Assembly: GCF_040686855.1 (NCBI RefSeq)
Contig: NZ_JBFBOG010000003.1
Location: 868,001 to 932,000 of the forward strand
Reading direction: 5' to 3'
Source: Leifsonia sp040686855
Lineage (GTDB): Bacteria; Actinomycetota; Actinomycetes; Actinomycetales; Microbacteriaceae
DNA length: 64,000 nucleotides
Shown here piece by piece: positions 53,085-62,359 of the stretch (position 1 is its first letter; each line of letters opens with the position of its first letter). Under the pieces are notes generated by a model that searched no databases, was not told where the DNA came from, and saw nothing but the letters and a program-made list of their open reading frames with translations. A program made the position numbers and the translations under genes.

Positions 53085-53167
53085 GCCGAGTGGTGACTAC
53101 ATGTCGCCACTCGGCCGGAATGGGAGCCATAACTCACCACTCGGTCGCAGCGGATCGGTCCGAGTGG
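53085..53167. repeat. Intergenic inverted repeats between convergent pdxY and HIT genes
   Basis: CCACTCGG and its complement alternate four times. The first hairpin has 13-bp arms with one mismatch (53085-53097 and 53103-53115, loop TACAT). The second has 8-bp arms (53137-53144 and 53160-53167). They fill the 96 bp between the two stop codons and may end transcription from both sides, although no T-run is seen. Confidence 0.8.
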
Positions 53168-53171
53168 CCGG

Positions 53172-53765
53172 TCAGGCCTTCGGCCAGGCGTCGGCGATCG
53201 CCTGACGGACCTCGCCCAGGAGCTGAGGCAGCGCCTTGGTGCGGGCGATGATCGGGAAGAAGTTCGCATCCTGAGCCCACCGCGGCACGATGTGCTGGTG
53301 CAGGTGCGCCGCGATGCCCGCGCCCGCGACGGCTCCCTGGTTCATACCGATGTTGAACCCGTCGTTGTGCGACACCTCGCGGATGACGCGCATCGCCGTC
53401 TGCGTGATGCTGCCGATCTCGGCGACCTCCTCCGGCGTCGCCTCGTCGTACAGCGCGATGTGGCGGTACGGGACGACCAGCAGGTGGCCGCTGTTGTACG
53501 GGAACAGGTTGAGCAGCGCGTACGCGTGCGTGCCGCGCGCGACGATCAGCGCGTCCTCATCGCTCATGCTGGGCGCGACGCAGAACGGGCAGTCGTCGTG
53601 GCCGGGGTCGCCCTGCTGGATGTAGACCATCCGATGCGGGGTCCACAGCCGCTGGAACTCGTCCGGCACCCCGACCAGGTAGGACGGGTCGTCGACGCGG
53701 ACGGGAGCATCGGCCCCGTCCGCGCCGGCGCCGTCGTCGTACGACCCGAGGTTCAGTCGTGCCAT
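53172..53765 (-). CDS. HIT-family Ap4A phosphorylase-like protein
   Basis: A 197-residue histidine-triad protein with the active-site motif AAHLHQHIVPRW, the fold segment LLNLFPYNSGHLLVVPYRH, and a CPFC pair that probably binds zinc. The closest known match by layout and context is the mycobacterial Ap4A phosphorylase Rv2613c, which also follows thrS. It would clear Ap4A formed by aminoacyl-tRNA synthetases. The start overlaps the thrS 3' end by 13 nt. Confidence 0.9.
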   Translation of the reverse strand: MARLNLGSYDDGAGADGADAPVRVDDPSYLVGVPDEFQRLWTPHRMVYIQQGDPGHDDCPFCVAPSMSDEDALIVARGTHAYALLNLFPYNSGHLLVVPYRHIALYDEATPEEVAEIGSITQTAMRVIREVSHNDGFNIGMNQGAVAGAGIAAHLHQHIVPRWAQDANFFPIIARTKALPQLLGEVRQAIADAWPKA

Positions 53766-55735
53766 GCCGTGTCGACCAGCTCGTGCGAGCGGATGCTCTC
53801 GACGATGCGCTCGATCGCCTCGTCGACCGTCACGCCGTTGCGCTGCGTGCCGTCGCGGAAGCGGAAGCTGACCGTGCCGGCCGCCGCGTCCTCCTCGCCG
53901 ACGATCAGCTGGAACGGCACCTTGGCCTTGGTGTGCGTGCGGATCTTCTTCTGCATGCGGTCATCGGAGTGGTCGACCTCGGCGCGCACGCCGCGGGCGC
54001 GGAGCCGCGCGAACACGTCGTCGAGGAACGGCGCGTACTGGTCCGCGACCGGGATGCCCACCACCTGCACCGGCGACAGCCACACCGGGAACGCCCCGGC
54101 GTAGTGCTCCAGCAGGATGGCGAAGAACCGCTCGATCGAGCCGAGCAGCGCCCGGTGGATCATCGCCGGCTGCTTGCGCGTGCCGTCGGCGGCGTTGTAC
54201 TCCAGCTGGAACAGCTCCGGCTGGTTGAAGTCGAGCTGCACGGTGGACAGCTGCCAGGTGCGGCCGATCGCGTCGCGCGCCTGGACCGAGATCTTCGGGC
54301 CGTAGAACGCCGCCCCGCCCGGGTCGGCCACGAGCTCGAGGCCGGACTCGATCGCGACCTGGCGCAGCGTCTCGGTCGCGGTCTCCCACGACTCGTCGCT
54401 GCCGACGTACTTGTCCGGGTCCTTGGTGGAGAGCTCCAGGTAGAAGTCGGTCAGGCCGTAGCCGCGCAGGGTCTCGAGCACGAACTCCAGCTGCCGGGCG
54501 ACCTCGTCCTTGATCTGGTCCTCCGCCACGTAGATGTGCGCGTCGTCCTGGGTGAGGCCGCGCACGCGGGTGAGGCCGGACAGGGTGCCCGACTTCTCGT
54601 AGCGGTACACCGTCCCGAACTCCGACAGGCGGAGCGGGAGCTCTCGGTAGCTGCGGCCGCGCGCCCGGTAGATGAGGTTGTGCATCGGGCAGTTCATGGG
54701 CTTGAGGTAGTAGTCCTGCCCCTGCCGGGTGATGTTGCCGTCGGCGTCCCGCTCCTCATCCAGATGCATGGGAGGGAACATGCCCTCCTTGTACCAGTTG
54801 AGGTGCTGGCTGGTCTCGAAGAGGTGCGCCTTGGTGATGTGCGGCGTGTTCACCATCTCGTAGCCGTTCGCGATCAGCCGATCGCGCATGTAGTCCTCGA
54901 TCTCCTTGCGGATGATGCCGCCCTTGGGGTGGAACACCGCGAGGCCGGAGCCGATCTCGTCGGGGAAGGAGAACAGGTCCAGTTCGGCGCCGAGCTTGCG
55001 GTGGTCGCGCTTGGCGGCCTCCTCCATGCGGGTCTGGTACGCGCGCAGTTCGTCCTTGCTCGGCCACGCCGTGCCGTAGATGCGCTGCAGCTGCTTGTTC
55101 TTCTCGTTGCCGCGCCAGTAGGCCGCGGCGACGCGGGTGAGCGCCCAGCCGTTGCCGATCATGCGGGTGTTCGGGAGGTGCGGACCGCGGCAGAGGTCCT
55201 TCCACACCGTCTCGCCCGTCTTCGGGTCGACGTTGTCGTAAATCGTCAGCTCGCCGCCGCCGACCTCGACGCTCTCGCTCTCGTCGAACGCGGCGGTGTC
55301 GCCGTGCTGCACGCCGCCCTTGAGGCCGATCAGCTCGAGCTTGTACGGCTCGTCCGCCAACTCGGCGCGCGCCTCGTCGTCGGAGACGACCCGGCGGACG
55401 AACCGCTGGCCCGCGCGCTGGATGCGCTGCATCTCCTTCTCGAGCGCCTTCAGGTCCTCCGGGGTGAAGGACTCGAGCACGTCGAAGTCGTAATAGAAGC
55501 CGTCGGTGATGGGCGGCCCGATGCCGAGCTTCGCCTCCGGGTTGATCGCCTGGACCGCCTGCGCGAGCACGTGCGCGGTGGAGTGACGCAGGATGTTGAG
55601 CCCGTCGGGCGAGTCGATGGTGACCGGCTCGACGACGTCGGTCGTCGTGACGGTGGTCGCGAGGTCCTTCAGCTCGCCGTTGACGCGCATCGCGACAACG
55701 GAACGGTCGGTGAAGAGCTCGAAGCCGTCGGCCAC
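53753..55735 (-). CDS. thrS: Threonyl-tRNA synthetase
   Basis: Charges tRNA-Thr and edits Ser-tRNA-Thr. About 660 residues: a shortened N-terminal TGS-like part, editing domain with NILRHSTAHVLAQAV and DLCRGPHLPNT, class II catalytic core with YLKPMNCPMHNLIYR (zinc Cys), YRYEKSGTLSGLTRVRGLTQ (motif 2) and the motif 3 region, then the anticodon domain (VGIPVADQYAPFLDDV). Start taken as GTG at 55735 after CTAGGAGTGGACAG; longer upstream reading lacks family similarity. No T-box leader visible. A TAGAGT hexamer at 55776-55781 (minus) may be its -10. Confidence 0.95.
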   Translation of the reverse strand: MADGFELFTDRSVVAMRVNGELKDLATTVTTTDVVEPVTIDSPDGLNILRHSTAHVLAQAVQAINPEAKLGIGPPITDGFYYDFDVLESFTPEDLKALEKEMQRIQRAGQRFVRRVVSDDEARAELADEPYKLELIGLKGGVQHGDTAAFDESESVEVGGGELTIYDNVDPKTGETVWKDLCRGPHLPNTRMIGNGWALTRVAAAYWRGNEKNKQLQRIYGTAWPSKDELRAYQTRMEEAAKRDHRKLGAELDLFSFPDEIGSGLAVFHPKGGIIRKEIEDYMRDRLIANGYEMVNTPHITKAHLFETSQHLNWYKEGMFPPMHLDEERDADGNITRQGQDYYLKPMNCPMHNLIYRARGRSYRELPLRLSEFGTVYRYEKSGTLSGLTRVRGLTQDDAHIYVAEDQIKDEVARQLEFVLETLRGYGLTDFYLELSTKDPDKYVGSDESWETATETLRQVAIESGLELVADPGGAAFYGPKISVQARDAIGRTWQLSTVQLDFNQPELFQLEYNAADGTRKQPAMIHRALLGSIERFFAILLEHYAGAFPVWLSPVQVVGIPVADQYAPFLDDVFARLRARGVRAEVDHSDDRMQKKIRTHTKAKVPFQLIVGEEDAAAGTVSFRFRDGTQRNGVTVDEAIERIVESIRSHELVDTAWHD

Positions 55736-55930
55736 CTGTCCACTCCTAGGGTTCTGGTCATCAGGGAACCCTCCAACTCTAGCCGGGTGCCGGAGCGCGA
55801 CACCTCTTGTGGCCCATACGGGTGCATGCGCGCGCATGGGCCCTCGTCGTAGACTGCCCGTACTGCCCTGCCCGAATGCTTCCGGACGGACCCGACCGAC
55901 TGGACACCTCTACCTCCCCCACACGAGCGG

Positions 55931-58189
55931 ATGTCCATCATGAGAATCGGTACCCTTGCGACGACCGGAGCGCTGCTCCTGTCCCTCATCGGAGCCTCTC
56001 CCGCTCTGGCTGCCACGCCGGAACCGGAGCCGACTCCCCCAGCCACCAGCACGCCGGCGCCCACCGCCGATCCGGCCGCGCCCGCGCCCACGGCCGCACC
56101 GAGCGCCGCGCCCACGGAGCCTGCTGCCCCCTCCTCGCCCGAGCCGTCGCCATCGACGTCGACGCCTGCTGCGGACCCCAGTCTCGCCGTGCAGGACGCC
56201 GCGGGCGACCATGCCATGGGCTCCACCATCGAGGCCGTCGAGGGCCCGGCCGCCGGCGCCCGCACGATCACGCCGAAGGCGTCCCTGGGCGTGGGCGGCG
56301 TGCTCGGGATGGACGTCAGCGGCTGGCAGCCGACGGTCGACTGGAACGCGATGTGGGCGAACGGCGCCCGCTTCGTCTACATCAAGACGACCGAGAGCAC
56401 GGACTACGTGAGCTCGCACTTCCCGTCGCAGTGGGCCGGTGCGACCAACGTCGGGATGATCCGCGGCGCCTACCACTTCGCCACCCCGAACACGACGGAC
56501 GGCGCCACGCAGGCCCGCTACTTCGTCGCGCACGGCGGCACGTGGGCGCCCGACGGCCGCACCCTCCCGCCGCTGCTCGACATCGAGTACGCGACCGACG
56601 GCAGCGGCACGTGCTGGGGCCTCTCCCCGGCGGCCATGAGCCAGTGGATCCGCGACTTCGTCGGCACCATGAAGGCACTGACCGGTATCGAGCCGGCGAT
56701 CTACTCCACCGCCAACTGGTGGAACCAGTGCACCGGCTCCAACAACACCTTCGGCGCCTACCCCCTGTTCGTCGCCCGCTACGGCACGTCCACCCCGGGT
56801 GCGCTGCCGGCGAGCTGGCTCAACTGGACCATGTGGCAGTTCGCCAGCTCCGGCGTCTTCGCGGGCGACCAGGACATCTTCAACGGCAACTACGCCCAGC
56901 TGCAGGCCTTCGCCTTCGGCGCGAACAGCCACCCGCCGGTCGGCGCGTACGACACCGCGACCGTCACCTCCGGCCAGCCGTTCCGCGTGACGGGATGGGC
57001 GTTCGACCTGACGAACCTCGCGGCGGCCGTCCAGATCCAGGTCTCGTGGAGCACGCCCGCCGGGAACACGACGACGACGGCCACCGCCAACCTGTCGCGT
57101 CCGGACGTCGGAGCCGCCTATCCCGCAGCGGGTGGCACGCACGGCTTCTCGATCACGACGCCGTGGGCCGGGTACGGCCAGTACGGGGCGTGCATCACCG
57201 TGATCGCGCTGCCGGGCGACCGAGCGGGCAACAGCTCGCTCGGCTGCAAGACGGCCTTCATCTCCGCCGCGACGGCGACCGCCCCGACGGCGCAGCGCCT
57301 CACCGGGTCGGACCGCTTCGCCACCGCTGTCGCCATCTCGCAGGACCGCTACCCGAACGCGGGCGTCCCCGTCGTCTACATCGCCTCGGGTCTCGACTAC
57401 CCCGACGCCCTCGCCGCCGCCCCGGCGGCCGCGGCGCAGCGGGGACCGGTGCTGCTGACGACGAGCTCCAGCGTGCCGTCCGCCACCCTGACCGAGGTGA
57501 ACCGGCTGAAGCCGCAGAAGATCGTGGTCGTCGGCGGCCCGAACGCTGTCGGCGACGCCGCCGCCGCACAGCTCTCCGCCGTCGCGCCGGTCACCCGCCT
57601 GGGCGGCGGCGACCGGTACGAGACGGCGCAGAGGATCGCGGCGTACGCCTTCCCGAACGCCACGAAGGCGTACGTGGCGAGCGGGTTCGGCTTCGCCGAC
57701 GCCCTCTCGGCCGGCCCCGTCGCCGCCAAGCTGGGCGCTCCGCTCCTCCTGGTCGGCACTCCCAACCTGGACGCGGGGACCCAGGCCTTCCTGTCGGCCC
57801 GCTCGATCAAGCAGGTGACGATCGTCGGCGGCACCAGCGTCGTCTCCCCGCTGTGGGCGCAGGGCGCGCAGTCCGCGGGCATCACGGTCACCCGGATCGG
57901 CGGCTCGTCGCGCTTCGAGACCAGCACGCAGATCACCGCCACCGCCTTCGGCGCGAACGCGGGCCAGAACGTCTACATCGCCTCCGGCGTGAACTGGCCG
58001 GACGCCCTCGTCGCCGCCGCGGCCGCGGGCTCCGTGCCCAAGCCGCTGCTGCTCAGCAACAGCGGATGCGTCCCGCGCACGGTCGGCGACCAGCTGGTCC
58101 GCCTGGGCACGACGTCGATGAAGGTCGTGGGAGGCACGGACGCACTGACCGCGGACGTGAACTCGCTCGGAGTCTGCTTCGTCGGCTGA
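55931..58189 (+). CDS. Secreted GH25 muramidase with three cell-wall-binding type 2 repeats
   Basis: A 752-residue exported protein. Signal peptide 1-27 (cleavage after ALA), Pro/Thr/Ala-rich linker about 28-110, GH25 lysozyme domain about 122-325 (GMDVSGWQPTVDW with Asp128; PLLDIEYA with Asp217 and Glu219 as catalytic acids; final TMWQFASSGVF), an extra beta-sandwich-like domain about 335-445 (FRVTGWAFDLTNLAAAVQIQ), and three PF04122-like cell-wall-binding repeats beginning near residues 456, 556 and 655 (RLTGSDRFATAVAIS, RLGGGDRYETAQRI, RIGGSSRFETSTQI). It should cut peptidoglycan at the cell surface. No phage genes nearby, so an autolysin or anti-competitor enzyme is more likely than a prophage lysin. 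Confidence 0.92.
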   Translation: MSIMRIGTLATTGALLLSLIGASPALAATPEPEPTPPATSTPAPTADPAAPAPTAAPSAAPTEPAAPSSPEPSPSTSTPAADPSLAVQDAAGDHAMGSTIEAVEGPAAGARTITPKASLGVGGVLGMDVSGWQPTVDWNAMWANGARFVYIKTTESTDYVSSHFPSQWAGATNVGMIRGAYHFATPNTTDGATQARYFVAHGGTWAPDGRTLPPLLDIEYATDGSGTCWGLSPAAMSQWIRDFVGTMKALTGIEPAIYSTANWWNQCTGSNNTFGAYPLFVARYGTSTPGALPASWLNWTMWQFASSGVFAGDQDIFNGNYAQLQAFAFGANSHPPVGAYDTATVTSGQPFRVTGWAFDLTNLAAAVQIQVSWSTPAGNTTTTATANLSRPDVGAAYPAAGGTHGFSITTPWAGYGQYGACITVIALPGDRAGNSSLGCKTAFISAATATAPTAQRLTGSDRFATAVAISQDRYPNAGVPVVYIASGLDYPDALAAAPAAAAQRGPVLLTTSSSVPSATLTEVNRLKPQKIVVVGGPNAVGDAAAAQLSAVAPVTRLGGGDRYETAQRIAAYAFPNATKAYVASGFGFADALSAGPVAAKLGAPLLLVGTPNLDAGTQAFLSARSIKQVTIVGGTSVVSPLWAQGAQSAGITVTRIGGSSRFETSTQITATAFGANAGQNVYIASGVNWPDALVAAAAAGSVPKPLLLSNSGCVPRTVGDQLVRLGTTSMKVVGGTDALTADVNSLGVCFVG

Positions 58190-58204
58190 GTCCCGACCAC
58201 ACAC

Positions 58205-58249
58205 CGAGGGCCGTGTCCCCCGCCCAACGGACGGGAGGCACGGCCCTCG
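58205..58249. terminator. Hairpin between convergent GH25 and sedolisin genes
   Basis: Perfect 11-bp arms CGAGGGCCGTG (58205-58215) and CACGGCCCTCG (58239-58249), 23-base loop. It lies 16 bp after the GH25 stop and 24 bp from the sedolisin stop, so it can serve both. T-runs are absent. Confidence 0.65.
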
Positions 58250-58272
58250 TGTCGTGCGCTACGCGGTGAGTG

Positions 58273-60345
58273 CTACTGGGTGAGTCCGGCGAAGAACGCC
58301 GGGCCGTTGGGCGTCCCGACTCCGGTCGCGGTGTCGTAGCCCTTGGTGCTGTGGAGCGTCTGGCTGGGCGACTCCTGCGTCCGCAGGCTGTAGCTCAGTC
58401 CGCCCGCAGCGCTCTCGCTGTCGACGTAGTTGACCCGGAGGACCGACGGGAGCGGCGCGTTCACGCCCGTCCCGAACTGGTCGGCCTGGTCGACGTCGTA
58501 GAACGCCGAGCCGCCGGTCTTGTAGGCCGCGTAGATGCGCGGGTTGAGGAACCCGAGCGGCGCTCCGGCGACCTGGTTGGCCACGGCCGCGATGCCCGCG
58601 GTCAGCGGGGCAGCGACCGAGGTGCCGCCGATGCGGTACTCGTCGTAGTACGTCCCGTTGCTGAACGTCTGCGTCTGGCCGACCAACAGGCCGGTGTTCG
58701 GGTCGGCGAGGGCGCTGATGTCCGGCACCAGTCGTCCCGACGCGGAGCCCACGGCGGCCGCCTGGTACGCGGGCTGCGCGAACAGACGGCTCACGCCGCC
58801 TCCCCCGCCGCCGTTGAACGTGCCAGGCAGCGGACCGGCCAGAGTGCCGTTCAGCAGGTACGGCGCGCTGGAGATGTGGTCCGTGGGCGTCGGCGTCACC
58901 GGGTCGAGACCCGTCTGCCAGCCGACCTCGAAGGAGCGCTTCCACCCGGTGTGGTTGAGCGGCGAAGCCGGGTCGTCGATCGCGCCGTAGCCGAGCGCCG
59001 GAGCGGTCCCGGTGGGGACGACGGACGCGGAGGATCCGCCGACCGCGGTCACGAACGGGCTATCGGCGTAGAAGTCGACCGTCGGCGTGCCGAAGTTGCC
59101 CACCTCATCCCCCGAGTCGCCGCTGGAGACAAACACGCCGACTCCGGTCGCGGCGGCCTCGATGAACGTGTTGTTGAGGCTGTTGACGAAGCCCTGCGGC
59201 ACCGCCTCACCCGCGAACCCGTAGCTGATCGAGAGGATGCTCGCGAGGTGCTTGTCCACGATGTGGTTGACGGACGCGTCGAAGTCCTGACGCGCGTTCG
59301 CCGACGCGACGTAGAGGAGGTTCGCTCCCGGCGCCGTCGTGTGGATGGCCTCCGCGTCCAGGGTCTCCTCGCCGTAGTAGTCGCCGGGGACCTGCTGCGG
59401 GGTGTCCGGGTGCTTGTACACACCGGGCGCCACGAGCTGCGTGATCTTCGGCGCGGGCAGGTTGTGCAGGCTGCTGTACTTCGTCACATCCTGGACCAGC
59501 GTCGGGCTCGCGTTCGCGCCGACGAACGCGACCGTCTGGCCGCTGCCGTCCGCGGCGACCTGATCGAGGCCGTAGAGTCCGCGCACCTGGGCAGGCGTGT
59601 AGCCGCACGGCGCGATCGGCTTCGTGGTCGTCCCGTACGCCGGGGCGTTCGGCATCGAGACCGTCTTCTCTCCATACCAGAGCGAGCACGGCTGCCCGGC
59701 GCGGAAGCCGACCGACGGCGCACCGTGGTTCTGCTTCGGCGCGTTTCCGTTGCCGGTGGTGTTCGTCGGCTGGATGAGCGACGCGCCCTGGTCGAGGCCG
59801 GCGACGCTCTCCACGATTCCGGCCAGCGACGACGGGACGCTGACCGCCGACTCCGGAGCCCGCAGCGTCGTGCCGTAGGCGCTGTACTCGCCCAGGGTCA
59901 CACCGAATGCGCTCTGCGCCTGGGCGACGGTGCCCTCGGCCGAGACATACCGGTTGTTGGAGGGCGTGTCGACGACGCTGAAGCCCGCCCCGCGCAAGAA
60001 CTGCTGCACCGCCACCACGCTCGACTGGCTCGGCGCGAACTGCTGGCGGAACGCCTGCGGGGTGAGGTACTTCCGGTACGACGACGAGCCGGGCGTGGAG
60101 ACCGCGAGCGCGGTCGCGGCTGCCGCGTCGGCGTTGCGCCACGGCAGGTACACGCGGATGTCGACCGGGTCGCCGGCGGGGGCGGCGGAGCGGAGCGCCT
60201 TGGCGTTCGCCCACGCGGGCTGGCTCCCCGGGAGGGCGTTCCTGCCCGGAGCCGCTGCAGCCGGCGTGGCGGCCGCGGCGGCAAAGAGAAGGGCCGCGCC
60301 GGCGGTGACGGCTGCGGCCCTGAGGGTTCTCGAAGTGGTGCGCAT
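58273..60345 (-). CDS. Secreted sedolisin (S53 family) serine-carboxyl protease with pro-domain
   Basis: A 690-residue exported endopeptidase. Signal peptide about 1-32, pro-kumamolisin activation domain about 50-190, catalytic domain from about 240 on. The catalytic triad fits Glu326 and Asp330 (GEETLDAEAIHT) and Ser576 (RIGGTSVAAPLTAG); the oxyanion Asp is Asp410 in FVSSGDSGDEV. The C-terminal region (about 635-685) should hold the calcium site. Such enzymes are active at low pH and process themselves. Start ATG follows GAAAGGACATC. Convergent with the GH25 gene, which it resembles in being secreted. Confidence 0.93.
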   Translation of the reverse strand: MRTTSRTLRAAAVTAGAALLFAAAAATPAAAAPGRNALPGSQPAWANAKALRSAAPAGDPVDIRVYLPWRNADAAAATALAVSTPGSSSYRKYLTPQAFRQQFAPSQSSVVAVQQFLRGAGFSVVDTPSNNRYVSAEGTVAQAQSAFGVTLGEYSAYGTTLRAPESAVSVPSSLAGIVESVAGLDQGASLIQPTNTTGNGNAPKQNHGAPSVGFRAGQPCSLWYGEKTVSMPNAPAYGTTTKPIAPCGYTPAQVRGLYGLDQVAADGSGQTVAFVGANASPTLVQDVTKYSSLHNLPAPKITQLVAPGVYKHPDTPQQVPGDYYGEETLDAEAIHTTAPGANLLYVASANARQDFDASVNHIVDKHLASILSISYGFAGEAVPQGFVNSLNNTFIEAAATGVGVFVSSGDSGDEVGNFGTPTVDFYADSPFVTAVGGSSASVVPTGTAPALGYGAIDDPASPLNHTGWKRSFEVGWQTGLDPVTPTPTDHISSAPYLLNGTLAGPLPGTFNGGGGGGVSRLFAQPAYQAAAVGSASGRLVPDISALADPNTGLLVGQTQTFSNGTYYDEYRIGGTSVAAPLTAGIAAVANQVAGAPLGFLNPRIYAAYKTGGSAFYDVDQADQFGTGVNAPLPSVLRVNYVDSESAAGGLSYSLRTQESPSQTLHSTKGYDTATGVGTPNGPAFFAGLTQ

Positions 60346-60502
60346 GATGTCCTTTCATCGATGCGGGATGCGCGCTGGTCGGCGCCCTTCGATCCAACAA
60401 CCCGGGATGGGGGCGGACCAAGGAATCCAGTCTGAGAAATCGCTCAGGGAGAAGGCCGCGGTCACACCGGATGGTGGGGCCCCTGCGCGTACGGTGCGGG
60501 AC

Positions 60503-61021
60503 GTGGCGACCTCCCGATCCCTCCTCGACCGCACCTTCTTCGTGACGCTGGTGCTGAAGGGCCTGGACGGGGTCATCGAGCTGGTCGCGGGCGTAGCGCT
60601 GCTGCTGGTGTCGCCCGCCCAACTCGAGGCGGCCGCCCGTGCGCTGACACGGCATGAGCTGCGGGAGGACCCGCACGATCCGGTCGCGCACTGGTTGCTC
60701 CACTACACGGGCGATCTCAGCGTGTCGGCGACCCTGTTCGGCGCCGTCTACCTGCTGGTGCACGGCGTCGTGAAGGTGTTCCTCGTGGTGGCGGTGCTGC
60801 GCGACAAACTGTGGGCGTATCCCTGGCTGATCGGGTTCCTGGTCGCGTTCATCGGCTGGCAGGGGTACGAACTCGTGCGGCACTTCACGTGGGGGCTCGC
60901 CGCGCTGACGGCGTTCGATATTTTCATCGTGGTGCTGACGGTGCGGGGGTACCGCGTCCACCGCGCGCGGCGGCGGGAGCAGGATGGTGCCCGCGAGAGA
61001 GAGGCGGCCGGCGAAGCCTGA
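60503..61021 (+). CDS. DUF2127 family membrane protein
   Basis: About 172 residues with four predicted membrane helices: FFVTLVLKGLDGVIELVAGV at the N terminus, ATLFGAVYLLVHGVVKVFLV, WLIGFLVAFIGWQGYEL and LTAFDIFIVVLTVRGYRV. The spacing and the KGLDGVIE motif fit DUF2127. Function is unknown. Start GTG at 60503 chosen; GTG at 60494 is possible. Divergent from the sedolisin gene across a 157-bp gap, in which I see no clear promoter. Confidence 0.78.
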   Translation: MATSRSLLDRTFFVTLVLKGLDGVIELVAGVALLLVSPAQLEAAARALTRHELREDPHDPVAHWLLHYTGDLSVSATLFGAVYLLVHGVVKVFLVVAVLRDKLWAYPWLIGFLVAFIGWQGYELVRHFTWGLAALTAFDIFIVVLTVRGYRVHRARRREQDGAREREAAGEA

Positions 61022-61072
61022 GATGCTCCCCGTCGCCCTTGCGCGCCGGCCACCTGCTCCTACACTCGGCTC

Positions 61073-62311
61073 ATGCAGACGCATGACGTGGTCGTGATCG
61101 GTGCGGGGCTGGCGGGTCTGCGGTGCGCCGCGTCGCTCGCGGAGCAGGGCCGCGAGGTGGTCGTCCTGGAGGCCGCGGATCGCGTCGGCGGCCGCCAGCG
61201 GACCGACCATGTCGACGGCTTCACCCTCGACCGCGGATTCCACGTGCTGAACACCGCCTACCCGGCCGTCCGCTCGGCGGTCGACGTCTCCGCCCTCTCG
61301 GTCGCGGCCTTTCCGACCGCCGTACGGGTGCGACGTCCCGACGGCTCGCTGGTTACGCTCGCGCATCCGCTCCGGCATCCCGGGCTGCTTCCGGCGACGC
61401 TCGCCAGTGGACTTCCGACGCCTCGAGACCTGGCCGGTCTCGCGCGGTGGTTCGGGCCGATCGCCCTCCGGCCGCGGAGAACGGTCGCGCGTCCCGACCG
61501 CACACTCGCGGAGGGATGGGATGCTGCGGGCCTCACCGGTCCGCTCCGGACAGAGGTGCTGTCGCCGTTCTTCGCCGGAGTCCTCGCAGACGCGACGGAG
61601 TCGACCTCCGACACGTACGTCCGCCTTCTCGCGCGATCATTCCTTCCCGCCGCGGCCGGGCTCCCGCGCGCGGGCATCGCGGCGCTCCCCACCGCGCTCG
61701 CCGCCCGGGCGGTTGCGGCAGGAGCGGACATCCGCCTCGGGCACGCCGTGAGCGGATTGCAGCGGCGCGACGGTCGCTGGCAGGTGGACACACCCGGCGG
61801 GACGCTGTCCGCGCGGGATGTCGTCGTGGCGGTGGGCGCCGAGGCGGTCGAGGGTCTGATGGACGTGCCGACGCCGGCGACCCGAGGACTGCAGACCTGG
61901 TGGTTCGCGGCCGAAGGGGCTCCGCCATCCCGCTATCTGACGATCGACGGCGCTGGGAACGGCCCGATCGTCAACGCGCTGGCCATCTCGTCGACGATCC
62001 CGGAGGCGGCGCCGCCGGGAAAGCACCTGGTGCAGGCGACCTGCCTGTGGTCCGCCGGGGACGGCGCGAGCGAGGCCGAGGTGCGCGCCCAGCTCGCCCG
62101 GCTGTACGGCCCGGCCTCGTCGGCGTGGCGGCTGCTCCGCCGCGACGACATCCCGCACGCGCTTCCGGCGCTGCCCCCGCCGATGCGGCGCGCGTCTCCG
62201 GCCCGGATCGGCCGAGGCCTGCACATCGCGGGCGATCACCGCGAGACGCCGTCGATCCAGGGGGCGCTGCAGTCGGGGGTGCGGGCGGCGACGTCGGTGC
62301 TGGCGGGCTAG
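61073..62311 (+). CDS. FAD-dependent amine oxidase/desaturase-like oxidoreductase
   Basis: A 412-residue flavoprotein. The N terminus has the Rossmann dinucleotide-binding motif VVVIGAGLAGLRCAASLAE, ending in the acidic residue of VVLEAADRVGGRQRT, the GG-doublet of the amine oxidase/phytoene desaturase family. The C terminus has GLHIAGDHRETPSIQGALQS, which binds FAD. The substrate is not readable; the family includes protoporphyrinogen oxidases, carotenoid enzymes and amine oxidases, and no pathway genes lie next to it. Confidence 0.86.
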   Translation: MQTHDVVVIGAGLAGLRCAASLAEQGREVVVLEAADRVGGRQRTDHVDGFTLDRGFHVLNTAYPAVRSAVDVSALSVAAFPTAVRVRRPDGSLVTLAHPLRHPGLLPATLASGLPTPRDLAGLARWFGPIALRPRRTVARPDRTLAEGWDAAGLTGPLRTEVLSPFFAGVLADATESTSDTYVRLLARSFLPAAAGLPRAGIAALPTALAARAVAAGADIRLGHAVSGLQRRDGRWQVDTPGGTLSARDVVVAVGAEAVEGLMDVPTPATRGLQTWWFAAEGAPPSRYLTIDGAGNGPIVNALAISSTIPEAAPPGKHLVQATCLWSAGDGASEAEVRAQLARLYGPASSAWRLLRRDDIPHALPALPPPMRRASPARIGRGLHIAGDHRETPSIQGALQSGVRAATSVLAG

Positions 62312-62359
62312 CCGTCGGACGGGTCACACTGGACGCGTGCCCGACGGAGGGGGTTCGCT

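Noticed and set aside
55736..55930. T-box leader for thrS
   Set aside because: No AGGGTGGNACCGCG-like antiterminator sequence or terminator helix is present in the gap.
55931..58189. Prophage remnant marked by the GH25 lysozyme
   Set aside because: The protein has a signal peptide and wall-binding repeats, and no holin, tail, capsid or integrase gene lies near it.
58190..58272. Small gene between the GH25 and sedolisin genes
   Set aside because: The 83 bp are taken up by the hairpin and no start codon with a ribosome-binding site is present.
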